DNA of 64,000 bases from contig CABPZE010000002.1 of assembly GCA_902461815.1 (NCBI GenBank), forward strand, positions 216,263 through 280,262, given 5' to 3'. How positions within the stretch are numbered: the first letter of the stretch is position 1; the number at the start of each line of letters is the position of its first letter. The position numbers were made by a program, and so were the translations under genes. Below the pieces are notes generated by a model that searched no databases, was not told the DNA's origin, and saw only the letters and a list, made by a program, of their open reading frames with translations. Below, one piece after another: positions 42,670 to 50,910 of this stretch. The stretch is from CAG-390 sp003523225 (GTDB taxonomy: Bacteria; Bacillota; Clostridia; Oscillospirales; CAG-272).

Positions 42670-43257
42670 TTACTTTCTCAGATATTTTGCCGTTATGGTA
42701 GTACCGTTTTCGTACATTTCCCTCGGCGTTCCCGTGAATACGACCTCTCCGCCCTTTGTTCCGCCGTCCGGACCTATGTCAATGATGTAGTCGGCGAGCT
42801 TCATCACGTCGGTGTTATGCTCGATCACAATGACAGTATTCCCGCGGTCAACAAAGGATTCGAGTATCCCCACTACCTTTTCAATATCCGCAGCGTGAAG
42901 CCCCGTTCCGATCCTGGAAAACAGTAGACGCAAAAGAGAATACATATCGCTGATGGTGCCCACGGTTGAGCGCGCGTTACCGCCGAGGCGCGACTGGTCG
43001 ATGATCACCGACGGATTAAGATTGTCAATAAGCTCCACATTCGGCTTTTCATATTTCGGCAGTCGCCCTCTCACCCACGCGGTGTAGGTCTCGTTCATCT
43101 GCCGCTGGCTTTCCGCCGCGACAGTGTCAAACACAATACTTGATTTACCCGACCCAGAAACGCCCGTGAAGACCACGATCTTGTTTTTCGGAATATCCAG
43201 AGATATATTTTTAAGATTGTTTTGTCTCAGTCCCCGTATTTTTATTGGTTCTGTCAT
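42670..43257 (-). pseudogene. Internally deleted UvrA-like protein
   Basis: A 195-residue reading frame made of the two ends of a UvrA-like ABC protein. Residues 1-115 match the N-terminal ATPase start: IRGLRQNNLKNISLDIP, Walker A GVSGSGKSS and LDNLNPSVIIDQ. Residues 116-195 match the far C-terminal end: TGLHAADIEKVVGILE, DRGNTVIVIEHN and DYIIDIGPDGG. About 500-700 residues between, including both zinc modules and the signature and Walker B motifs, are missing. The frame stays open, so the deletion was exact or recent. It is unlikely to repair DNA. An ATG and plausible site remain, and it could be translated. Confidence 0.8.
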
Positions 43258-43277
43258 GTTGTCAGCTCCCTCCGTGT

Positions 43278-44264
43278 CTATTTTTTTCTGTTTGACTTGT
43301 TGAGCTTTGCGATCTCCTTGAATTTCGCACGCTTGGCTTCTAAGTACCGGCTGCTGTCTGCCGCAAATTTGTTTTCGCTTTTTAACTTACGGTAGGACTC
43401 CCATCTGGCGCCCTCAAGCGTTCCGTCCTCCAATGCCGCTCTGACAGCGCAGCCCGGCTCTGAGGTATGACTGCAATCTGAGAACCTGCATTTACGTGAC
43501 AGCTCCTCAATATCCCGGAACGCAGTATCTATTCCGCCGTCGCTGTCCCACATCCCCAGCTCACGCATACCGGGTGTGTCGATAACGAACGCACCGTTCT
43601 CAAGAGTAATCAGTTCCCGGTGAGTTGTGGTATGCCTGCCTTTATCGTCGTTTCCCACTTCCCGCGTGGTGATGCGGTCGCTCCCCGTGAGCTTATTTAT
43701 CAGAGTGGATTTGCCAACGCCGGACGAGCCGAGAAACGCCACCGTCTTTCCGGGCAGTATATACTTCAATACCGCCTCATAGTCCCCGCGGAGTGATGAG
43801 ATCGTAAGGATATCCACGCCCGGCGCGACGTTTTGTACCTCCGCCGCCTTGCTCTTGGCATCGTCGCACAGATCCGCCTTTGTAAGTATCACCACCGGTG
43901 TGGCGCCGCTGTCATACGTAACCGAAAGATAGCGTTCCAGCCGTCTTATATTAAAATTGTTGTTCAGCGACATACAGATAAACACCGTATCTATATTTGC
44001 GGCGACCACCTGCTCCTGTTTCCCGGAACCGGCTGCCTTCCTGATAAAACAGCTTTTTCTCGGAAACAGGCTTCGGATAACCGCATTGCTGTCATCCTCC
44101 GGCCATTCGGCAATTACATAATCGCCCACTGCCGGAAAGTCGGAGACCGTTGCCGCCTCGTATCTGTATTTACCGGATACGGAGGCAGTCTTAACCTCCG
44201 TTCCGTTGCTGATCCTGTATATACCCTTTTCCTGTGAGATCACTCTCGCACGCAGTTCATTCAT
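43278..44264 (-). CDS. rsgA: Ribosome small subunit-dependent GTPase A
   Basis: RsgA is a circularly permuted GTPase that checks late 30S maturation. The 328-residue product has the N-terminal OB-fold, the GTPase with G4 TKADL before G1 FLGSSGVGKSTL and G3 DTPGMREL, and a C-terminal zinc knuckle CRFSDCSHTSEPGCAV. The order is diagnostic. A perfect palindrome in its leader and GGAAAGGA precede the ATG. Genomes of this group often have a second rsgA copy near the serine/threonine kinase locus; this copy is in an accessory stretch and may be a paralogue. Confidence 0.9.
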   Translation of the reverse strand: MNELRARVISQEKGIYRISNGTEVKTASVSGKYRYEAATVSDFPAVGDYVIAEWPEDDSNAVIRSLFPRKSCFIRKAAGSGKQEQVVAANIDTVFICMSLNNNFNIRRLERYLSVTYDSGATPVVILTKADLCDDAKSKAAEVQNVAPGVDILTISSLRGDYEAVLKYILPGKTVAFLGSSGVGKSTLINKLTGSDRITTREVGNDDKGRHTTTHRELITLENGAFVIDTPGMRELGMWDSDGGIDTAFRDIEELSRKCRFSDCSHTSEPGCAVRAALEDGTLEGARWESYRKLKSENKFAADSSRYLEAKRAKFKEIAKLNKSNRKK

Positions 44265-44277
44265 TTTCGTTTCCTTT

Positions 44278-44297
44278 CCGGTCGGTCAAAACCGACC
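44278..44297. repeat. Perfect inverted repeat upstream of rsgA
   Basis: CGGTCGGT and ACCGACCG flank CAAA, 14 bases before the rsgA start. It could be a repressor site or a small leader hairpin. Confidence 0.6.
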
Positions 44298-44389
44298 GCT
44301 CCTTCGATTTGCGTAATATTCTCTTTCACTTAACACCTTGCATTGGCAAGAACGATCTGTACCACATACTGGCAAAAGCGGAACAGCTA

Positions 44390-45559
44390 TCAATCAATCA
44401 ATACTTTCTTTTTCATAAGCAGGCACGTTGCAAGCAACACAAGTACAACGCCCGACCCTATCATGATCCAAGGGAGCGGAATGACGTCAGCCAAGGGACC
44501 GAAAACAGCCATTCCGACGGGGAGGAAGCCCGAATACATCGTTCCGAGCAATCCGAACACTCTCCCTTGCATACTTTCCTCGGCATTCTCCTGGATCATG
44601 GTGGTGACGGCAGTCTGTATCATGGTCAAAGGAATACCGTACAGGAACATCAGAACGAGATACAGTATGAAGTGTCCCGAAACAGCCATAGCCGCTCCGA
44701 TAAGCCCGAACACGGCAAGCCCCGATATCAGCGTTTTGCTCCGCTTTCTGAATCCTCCCCACGTACTCATGACGATACCGCCCGTCATCATGCCGAGAAA
44801 GCCGACCACCTCCACGGCAGTCAGATACCAATAGGTTTCCCCGAAAGTACGGCTGACAAAAAGCTGAGCGAGGAATCCCGCAGGAACGCTGAAAAAGATG
44901 AACAGACCGTAAGTGACAAGCAGGGTCCTCAGAAGTTTATCGGACATGACATAACGGGTCCCGATCTTCATATCCGCAAATACGGAAGCCTTTTCCGAGG
45001 GTGATTGCCCCGGAACAGCGACAAAGGAAAAAATACCGATGCCGACACCTGCGGTGAGTACATCAATGAGCAAGACCGAGCGGAGCGTGCTGAAGCTGAG
45101 TAGTGCTCCTGCGGCGGCAGGTGCGGCAAATTGCACGACCGATTGCATGGTGGCATTTATGCCGTTATATCGCATCAGATCCTCCTGCGCCACAAGCTGC
45201 GGCAGAACCGCATTTACCGCAGGCGTCTGGATGCCAGCGCCGACCGAGCGAAGCGCCGACATTACCAAGAGCAGCGGTAACATCAGATGTTCGTCGCCGA
45301 GATATGGCAGGCACAGCCACATTGCAAGCGTTATGACGGCTATCCCGGCGTCCGCACCGATGATGAGTGCCTTTTTGTTGTATCGGTCAGCCCACACGCC
45401 GCCGAGGAATGAAATTAAAAACTGAGGCAGGTAAGATGCAACGGTAAATGCGGCGATCCATGCACCCTCTCCTGTGTTCAGCGTCACATACCAGACGATC
45501 GCCATCTGCACAAGCGTCGAGCCAAACAGAGTGACTGCCTGGCTCGTCAAAAAGATCAT
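44390..45559 (-). CDS. MFS transporter
   Basis: A 389-residue major facilitator transporter with 12 hydrophobic segments. It resembles the macrolide/drug-efflux type: QAVTLFGSTLVQMAIVWYVTLNTG at the start, GGVWADRYNKKALIIGADAG in the first loop and a LVAQEDLMRYNGINA segment. It starts a little late compared with relatives (about 15 residues shorter), because a stop lies upstream in frame; the ATG at 45559 has only a weak site (GAAGAA). It follows the AraC/GyrI-type regulator after 16 bases and is likely controlled by it. Confidence 0.88.
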   Translation of the reverse strand: MIFLTSQAVTLFGSTLVQMAIVWYVTLNTGEGAWIAAFTVASYLPQFLISFLGGVWADRYNKKALIIGADAGIAVITLAMWLCLPYLGDEHLMLPLLLVMSALRSVGAGIQTPAVNAVLPQLVAQEDLMRYNGINATMQSVVQFAAPAAAGALLSFSTLRSVLLIDVLTAGVGIGIFSFVAVPGQSPSEKASVFADMKIGTRYVMSDKLLRTLLVTYGLFIFFSVPAGFLAQLFVSRTFGETYWYLTAVEVVGFLGMMTGGIVMSTWGGFRKRSKTLISGLAVFGLIGAAMAVSGHFILYLVLMFLYGIPLTMIQTAVTTMIQENAEESMQGRVFGLLGTMYSGFLPVGMAVFGPLADVIPLPWIMIGSGVVLVLLATCLLMKKKVLID

Positions 45560-45575
45560 TGTTTTTTCTTCGGGC

Positions 45576-46457
45576 TCATGCCTTTGCCCTCACAGCCCTC
45601 AGCTCAATGTAACCTCTCTCGCCGCGAGGTTCAAGCTGAATACGGGGATCTTCATTGTCCCACACATAGCCGATGACGGACGGCTCATATTTGTCCATCG
45701 CCTGCTGTACTGCGGTGATTGCTTCGCAGTAGTCTTCTTCGGCAAACGGTTCGCCCTGGAACATCAGATATTCACACGCGGGCAGAGTGATAATGTCAAA
45801 GCCCTCGGGAACAGCTCCCGAATAGTCGGAAGTGACCTCAACGCCCTGCACATACTTTGATGTGTTCGGTGCGATATACTTTTCGGGCAGCCACAGGCAA
45901 ACCGGCTCTCCACAGAGTGAGTCCATGCTGAGCAGAGTTCCCCAGATGTCACAGCCCACCTCCATGCAATAATCCCAATATCCGTCGGCTTTTACGCCCC
46001 GTTTGATAATGACCTTGCGTTCCGGCTTGCGGATCAGTTGAATGAATACGTTTCTTACGTTTTCCATCGAAATATTCTCCTTCATCAATTCCTTGAATTT
46101 AACACCGTAAGGGATGAACAGCGAGATCGGAACAGGACGGAGCTTATACTCTCTCGGCGTCATGCCAAACTCCCGGGTAAAAGCACGGGTAAACCCGTCT
46201 ACACTTTCAAAACCAAGCTCCATTGCAATATCGGTAATACGGCATTTCTCGCTTTTAAGGCGCTTTGCCGCTTCTGTCAGGCGCAGTTTACGGATGTAAT
46301 CTGCCGGAGATACGCCTGTCAGCTCCCGAAACAACCGATGTGCATACCACGGCGAAAAGCTTGCCGCCCTTGCCAGATCCGCAAGAGTGATCTCATCTGC
46401 GATATGCTCTGAAATGTAATTCTGCATCTGCTGTACTGCATTTGTCTGTCCGTTCAC
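45576..46457 (-). CDS. AraC family regulator with GyrI-like effector domain
   Basis: A 293-residue regulator. The N-terminal 105 residues hold the two AraC helix-turn-helix units (DEITLADLARAASFSPWYAHRLF and CRITDIAMELGFESVDGFTRAF) and the rest is a GyrI/BmrR-type small-molecule binding domain, the Rob/SoxS-like multidrug-sensing layout. GTG start with AAGGAGGTG in front. It precedes an MFS efflux gene, so it probably activates efflux when it binds a drug (inference). Confidence 0.9.
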   Translation of the reverse strand: MNGQTNAVQQMQNYISEHIADEITLADLARAASFSPWYAHRLFRELTGVSPADYIRKLRLTEAAKRLKSEKCRITDIAMELGFESVDGFTRAFTREFGMTPREYKLRPVPISLFIPYGVKFKELMKENISMENVRNVFIQLIRKPERKVIIKRGVKADGYWDYCMEVGCDIWGTLLSMDSLCGEPVCLWLPEKYIAPNTSKYVQGVEVTSDYSGAVPEGFDIITLPACEYLMFQGEPFAEEDYCEAITAVQQAMDKYEPSVIGYVWDNEDPRIQLEPRGERGYIELRAVRAKA

Positions 46458-46553
46458 GCTGTCACCTCCTTCGGCGCTTTGCTCATTATATCAGATCGGG
46501 GAAAATATTACTCGACTGTTTTTGCGGAGATCGGATACCAACATCATTTTTCA

Positions 46554-47162
46554 TTACTTTATTTTTAACGCGTAGCGGAAAAACCGGTCAATGTGTTCTT
46601 CAAGCATTTTATATACCGCTCCCTTGTTTTCCGCTCCGTCGTAAACGCTGTAAAGCAGATGCATCGGACCGTAAAGATCCAAAGCAAGCTGCATGGCGGC
46701 ATCGTCCGAATCGGTCATACTCCGGAAGATCGCCGCCATATATTCCACGGGACCGGTGGCAAGATAGTTCTGATACAGCCGCGCCATCTCCCCGTCGCGG
46801 TACTGCTCTGTCGTCAGCATTTTCCGGAATTGCGCGGGGAACTCATCTTTCGTCCAATAACGGAACTGCGCCATGCTGTATGCACGTATCTTTTCGAGCG
46901 GGGTGTTCATATAAGTCTCCCCCAAGATGTCCGGCTCGGTTTCGGGCATTTCATATTCTTCGGCACGCGCATAGTCCGTTTCGTTCATAAGCTCAACAAT
47001 GCGTTCCAGTATCTCGTGCTTTCCTGCATAGTGCTTGTACAACGCCGGTTTTGTTATCCCGAGCTGCTTTGCAATGTCGCTCATTGACGTGCCTGCATAC
47101 CCTTTCTGAGAAAACAGCGCAAGCGCAACTTCCGGTATTCTTTTTTTCGTCTCTCCGCTCAT
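46554..47162 (-). CDS. TetR family transcriptional regulator
   Basis: A 202-residue repressor. The N-terminal helix-turn-helix is IPEVALALFSQKGYAGTSMSDIAKQLGITKPALYKHYAGKHEIL; the C-terminal helical domain binds an unknown ligand. Of two adjacent ATGs, 47162 has the better spacing to GGGAGG. Its own promoter carries a near-palindrome in the spacer, which suggests autoregulation. Confidence 0.92.
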   Translation of the reverse strand: MSGETKKRIPEVALALFSQKGYAGTSMSDIAKQLGITKPALYKHYAGKHEILERIVELMNETDYARAEEYEMPETEPDILGETYMNTPLEKIRAYSMAQFRYWTKDEFPAQFRKMLTTEQYRDGEMARLYQNYLATGPVEYMAAIFRSMTDSDDAAMQLALDLYGPMHLLYSVYDGAENKGAVYKMLEEHIDRFFRYALKIK

Positions 47163-47202
47163 CATTACCCTCCCAAGCACAGGCGACCGTGCGACAACTA
47201 CT

Positions 47203-47231
47203 ATTATAGTTACCGTGCGGTCACTTGTCAA
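47203..47231 (-). promoter_or_regulatory. tetR promoter with operator in its spacer
   Basis: On the minus strand TTGACA (47226-47231) and TATAAT (47203-47208) are 17 bases apart. The spacer contains GTGACCG-CA-CGGTAAC (47209-47224), palindromic but for one position. A degenerate copy (GCGACCGTGCGACAAC, 47183-47198) follows. Confidence 0.8.
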
Positions 47232-47472
47232 TAGGCTTTGAAAAACCGTGTATGAAAAAACGCAAATAATTCTTTTTGGAATATGAGGAAAACGGGCTAT
47301 ATTTCACATTTTCCAACAGTCATCAGCGAGGCGGTTATACCGTTTCCCTGACATCGGTTTACGGTATATGTATTTTCATTTGAAGTGTACACGCGAAATT
47401 TGTTGACACCTCAACGAATTTGTACCACATCATCAGTTGTTGAAGTCTCAACAAGCCCGAAAGAGGGTTTAA
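47232..47472. other. Non-coding gap upstream of the MarR relic
   Basis: About 240 AT-rich bases. A TTGACA (about 47402) lies upstream of the relic, but no clear -10 follows. No hairpin or gene is convincing. Confidence 0.4.
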
Positions 47473-47749
47473 GTGAGAGAACGGTTTGAAACCTTTACCG
47501 TGCTGATAAACCGTATCAGCCGTAACATCCGCAAGATAAAAACATGAGATGGCAGCATACAGCCTGAGAAGCGCTCGCATCTCCTGCCTGTACTATTTCT
47601 ATCTGACCCCCGGCGTGACCGAAGCCGATCTTTGCAAAAGATGAGAATAAGACAAAGCCACTATTTCACGCGCTGTCGATCACCTTGAAACAAACGGGTA
47701 TAAAGGAATTGCAAAAAAGATCGATATCTCCTCTTTAAGTAGGTGCTGA
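47473..47749 (+). pseudogene. Degenerate MarR family regulator
   Basis: Translation shows a MarR-type regulator in pieces. After GAGG and a GTG start comes RERFETFTVLINRISRNIR, then a one-base shift, then EMAAYSLRSARISCLYYFYLT and PGVTEADLCKR, then TGA-GAA-TAA in frame where functional relatives read CEED, then DKATISRAVDHLETNGYK, the recognition helix region. A further stop ends the frame. Two nonsense codons plus a frameshift leave no functional product. Confidence 0.8.
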
Positions 47750-47810
47750 GCAAAACGGCTTTTTCTATTGTACGCACGACAGCACACAGCCCAACTCCAC
47801 GGTTCAGAAT

Positions 47811-48062
47811 GTGGAAGAGGCGCCGAGGCTCTATATAGCGGAGAAAACTACCTCGGCATGGCTGCCGGATCCTTCTCTTCCTGAGGTCATGACTCAAACC
47901 GAAAAAGATTTCTCCTTGTTGGAGCTTTGCTTGATGAGCAGGGATATCTGCATCAATCAAGCCGAAGCAATCCGCACGCATGAGATCAGCTCATGCGTCA
48001 TCTGCATTGACAGCGACATTGCAGAAGCAATAAGTGCAGTTGCCGCGGCAAGCATTGAATAA
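47811..48062 (+). CDS. Hypothetical 83-residue frame, doubtful
   Basis: An open frame from a GTG without a visible ribosome site. The product is mixed in character with RDICINQAEAIRTHEISSCVICIDSD in the middle and an Ala-rich end. It follows the MarR relic and could be a C-terminal remnant of a neighbouring gene. Not recognised. Confidence 0.3.
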   Translation: MEEAPRLYIAEKTTSAWLPDPSLPEVMTQTEKDFSLLELCLMSRDICINQAEAIRTHEISSCVICIDSDIAEAISAVAAASIE

Positions 48063-48084
48063 TACATTACACCGCCCAAAAGCC

Positions 48085-48122
48085 ATCCCCTGAGACGGAA
48101 TATTTGTCCGACTCAGGGGATA
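48085..48122. terminator. Terminator of the ATP synthase operon
   Basis: ATCCCCTGAG pairs with CTCAGGGGAT around a short inner stem, 22 bases beyond the atpC stop. Confidence 0.75.
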
Positions 48123-48143
48123 AAAACATATTATATCGCTGGT

Positions 48144-48560
48144 TCAGTTGTTTATGTTCGTTTTACTTTTAATTTTCAGATTGTTGATGGCGTTTGAGAG
48201 CATGAGCTTTGAAAGCAAATAGTCCCTGCGACCTTGCTTCTGATTCAGCTCCGCGCGCGCGTTTTCCGCTTCAAGCCGTTCTTTTTCTTCGTCTATCTCC
48301 TCCGGAAGCAGCGCAGAATCGCAAAGCAGATGCACCGTATTGTTTACAACGTCGATCATTCCGCCCGAAACGGAAAACAGCACCTTTTCACCTTCCGGCT
48401 TGGTATAATATGCCTCACCGCAGGTAATTGAAGCCGTAATAGGCTCGCAGTGCGCCATCACTCCCAGCACACCGTCGGAGATCGGAACGATAAGCGAAAC
48501 ACATTCTCCCCGGTAAAACACACGCTCGGGGGTCAGTATTTCAAGGTGAAACGTCCTCAT
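48144..48560 (-). CDS. atpC: ATP synthase epsilon subunit
   Basis: Subunit epsilon of the F1 rotor, which couples and brakes the enzyme. The 138-residue product has the N-terminal beta barrel (FHLEILTPERVFYRGE, ISDGVLGVMAHCEPI) and two C-terminal helices (EEIDEEKERLEAENARAELNQ). GGAGG lies seven bases before the ATG at 48560; a GTG two codons upstream is also possible. Last gene of the operon. Confidence 0.93.
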   Translation of the reverse strand: MRTFHLEILTPERVFYRGECVSLIVPISDGVLGVMAHCEPITASITCGEAYYTKPEGEKVLFSVSGGMIDVVNNTVHLLCDSALLPEEIDEEKERLEAENARAELNQKQGRRDYLLSKLMLSNAINNLKIKSKTNINN

Positions 48561-48562
48561 GC

Positions 48563-49984
48563 TCACTCCTCCGTCAGTGTTTTTGCCTTTTCGGGAACGT
48601 CATCGATCGTACCGACGTTGAAGAACGCCGCTTCCGGGTATTCGTCCGCTTCGCCGCTTATTATGGCTTTGAAGCTGCGGATGGTCTCACTGAGCGGAAC
48701 ATATATCCCCCTCACCCCGGTAAATTTTTCGGCAACGCTGAAGGGCTGAGATAAAAATCTTTGCAGCTTTCTCGCGCGCCGCACTAGCAGCTTATCCTCA
48801 TCACTGAGCTCATCCATACCGAGGATCGCTATGATATCCTGAAGCTCGTTGTAATGTTCCAGTATCTCCTGTACCGTTCTTGCCACCTCATAATGCTCCT
48901 CGCCCACAATATCCGGGTCGAGCATACGGGAGGTCGACTCCAACGGATCGACGGCAGGATAGATACCAAGCTCCGCAATCTTACGGCTGAGAACCGTTGT
49001 TGCATCAAGATGTGCAAAGGTAGTGGCGGGCGCGGGGTCTGTCAGGTCGTCGGCAGGTACGTAAATAGCCTGCACCGAGGTGACCGAGCCGTTTTTAGTG
49101 GAAGCAATGCGTTCCTCAAGCTCGCCAAGCTCCTGCGACAGTGTGGGCTGATACCCGACCGCCGAGGGCATACGCCCAAGCAGTGTAGATACCTCGCTGC
49201 CTGCCTGTATGAAGCGAAAGATATTGTCGATAAACAGAAGTACATCCTTTTTGCATTCGTCGCGGAAATGCTCTGCCATGGTCAGTCCAGTAAGCGCCAC
49301 TCTCATTCTGACACCGGGGGCTTCGTTCATCTGTCCGAACACAAGCGCGGTCTTGCCGAGAACGCCGCTTTCCTTCATTTCACTGAACAGGTCGTTTCCT
49401 TCCCTGCTGCGCTCGCCGACTCCCGTAAAAATGGAATACCCGCCGTGTTCGGTGGCGATATTGTGTATCAACTCCTGGATAAGTACCGTTTTTCCGACGC
49501 CCGCTCCGCCGAACAAGCCAATCTTGCCGCCCTTCATATATGGAGCAAGAAGGTCAATGACCTTTATGCCAGTCTCCAGTATCTCCTCAGAGGAGGATCT
49601 TTCGGAATATGCGGGAGCAGGACGGTATATGGAATTTCGCTGGCAATCCGCAGGTATCTCCGCGCCGTCGTCGATAGGCTCGCCGAGCACGTTAAGCAAC
49701 CGCCCCAGAACCGGCTCCCCCACCGGAACGCTGATCGGCGCACCGGTTGAGTATACCTCCATATCGCGGCAAAGTCCCTCGCTGGGGCACAGCATAACAC
49801 AACGAACGGTCGAGCCTCCGAGGTGCTGAACCACCTCCATCGTGCGCTTTTCGCCTTTTTTTTCGGTATATAATTCTTCCTTGATCCTTGGCAGACTGTT
49901 CCTGTCGAACCTTACGTCAACGACAGGTCCGGTGACCTGAACGATCCTTCCGGTCTTTTTCTGCATTTCATTTTCATTATTCAT
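48563..49984 (-). CDS. atpD: ATP synthase beta subunit
   Basis: The catalytic subunit of F1. The 473-residue product has Walker A GGAGVGKTVLI, the catalytic Glu in GVGERSREGND, Walker B LLFIDNIFRF and ALSGLTM-like regions, and the DPA/T hinge. Its start overlaps the end of atpG by eight bases. Confidence 0.97.
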   Translation of the reverse strand: MNNENEMQKKTGRIVQVTGPVVDVRFDRNSLPRIKEELYTEKKGEKRTMEVVQHLGGSTVRCVMLCPSEGLCRDMEVYSTGAPISVPVGEPVLGRLLNVLGEPIDDGAEIPADCQRNSIYRPAPAYSERSSSEEILETGIKVIDLLAPYMKGGKIGLFGGAGVGKTVLIQELIHNIATEHGGYSIFTGVGERSREGNDLFSEMKESGVLGKTALVFGQMNEAPGVRMRVALTGLTMAEHFRDECKKDVLLFIDNIFRFIQAGSEVSTLLGRMPSAVGYQPTLSQELGELEERIASTKNGSVTSVQAIYVPADDLTDPAPATTFAHLDATTVLSRKIAELGIYPAVDPLESTSRMLDPDIVGEEHYEVARTVQEILEHYNELQDIIAILGMDELSDEDKLLVRRARKLQRFLSQPFSVAEKFTGVRGIYVPLSETIRSFKAIISGEADEYPEAAFFNVGTIDDVPEKAKTLTEE

Positions 49985-50891
49985 GACTGTTTCTCATTCC
50001 GGCGCTCTGACGCTTCATACTCTGCGCCTTAGCCCCCGCCGTAATTTCGATCATTTCGTTTGTTATCGCAGCTTGCCTCAGCTTGTTGTACTGTACTTTC
50101 AGATTTCTCAACATTTCCTCGGCATTATCGCTGGCGCTTTTCATGGCGTTCATTCTTGCCTGCTGTTCACTGCAAAAGCTCTCAATGAGCGAACCGTAAA
50201 TAAAGCCCATCAGATAGCTTGGAATAACTCCGTCAAGAACCGCGTCGGGACTTGGCAGAAACTTTTTTTCCGTTTGTGACTGCGTTAGATCCTCGCGGTA
50301 AAACGAGGTCTTTGCAAGCGGCAGCAGAGTGGTCTTTTTGCAGACTCCCGGCTTGTTGCCCATGTAGTCGGTGTAGATGATGTCGATCTCATCCACCGCG
50401 CTGCGGTCATAATAATCAAGCAGCGCGGCGCAAATCTTGCGCGCCTCATAAAGTGTCGGGCGCGAGGCGGAATAAAGAAAGTCGCGGACAAAATCCACCT
50501 TTTTGCTCATAAAATACTGCCGCCCGTACTCGCCGATGATGAAAAGCGTGGTTTTTGGATGCCGACGCATATATTCCTCGCAGACCGCGATCGCCTCCTG
50601 ATTATACGCTCCCGAAAGTCCCTTGTCGGAAGTAATCAGCAAAATGCCGTGATTCATGTGCGGCTCATTTTCGGGAAGCGTAACCTTGAAATAACGGTTC
50701 TCCGTTTGCGGAATATAGTGAAAAAGCTCTCCTATCTTGAGGGTCAATGCTTCAAAATAAGGCGCTGTTTGCGCTGAATCCTTAAGCGCCTTCCGCATTT
50801 TAGCCGAGGAGATCATATACATAGCGTCCGTGATCTTTTTGGTATCCTTGATCCCGTTGATCCTGGCTTTGATCTCGCTTGCGCTTAACAT
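49977..50891 (-). CDS. atpG: ATP synthase gamma subunit
   Basis: The central rotor shaft of F1. The 304-residue product starts MLSASEIKARINGIKDTKKITDAM and ends with the conserved NEMIEITAGAKA region, the two coiled-coil ends. GGAGGGGAG lies before the ATG. It sits between alpha and beta in the usual order. Confidence 0.95.
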   Translation of the reverse strand: MLSASEIKARINGIKDTKKITDAMYMISSAKMRKALKDSAQTAPYFEALTLKIGELFHYIPQTENRYFKVTLPENEPHMNHGILLITSDKGLSGAYNQEAIAVCEEYMRRHPKTTLFIIGEYGRQYFMSKKVDFVRDFLYSASRPTLYEARKICAALLDYYDRSAVDEIDIIYTDYMGNKPGVCKKTTLLPLAKTSFYREDLTQSQTEKKFLPSPDAVLDGVIPSYLMGFIYGSLIESFCSEQQARMNAMKSASDNAEEMLRNLKVQYNKLRQAAITNEMIEITAGAKAQSMKRQSAGMRNSHE

Positions 50892-50910
50892 ATGACTCCC
50901 CTCCTTTTAA

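Noticed and set aside
47661..47981. Minus-strand frame of 106 codons in the MarR relic region
   Set aside because: Antisense of the recognisable MarR remnant; no ribosome site.
48854..49750. Plus-strand frame of 298 codons across atpD
   Set aside because: Antisense of the highly conserved beta subunit; no promoter or ribosome site.
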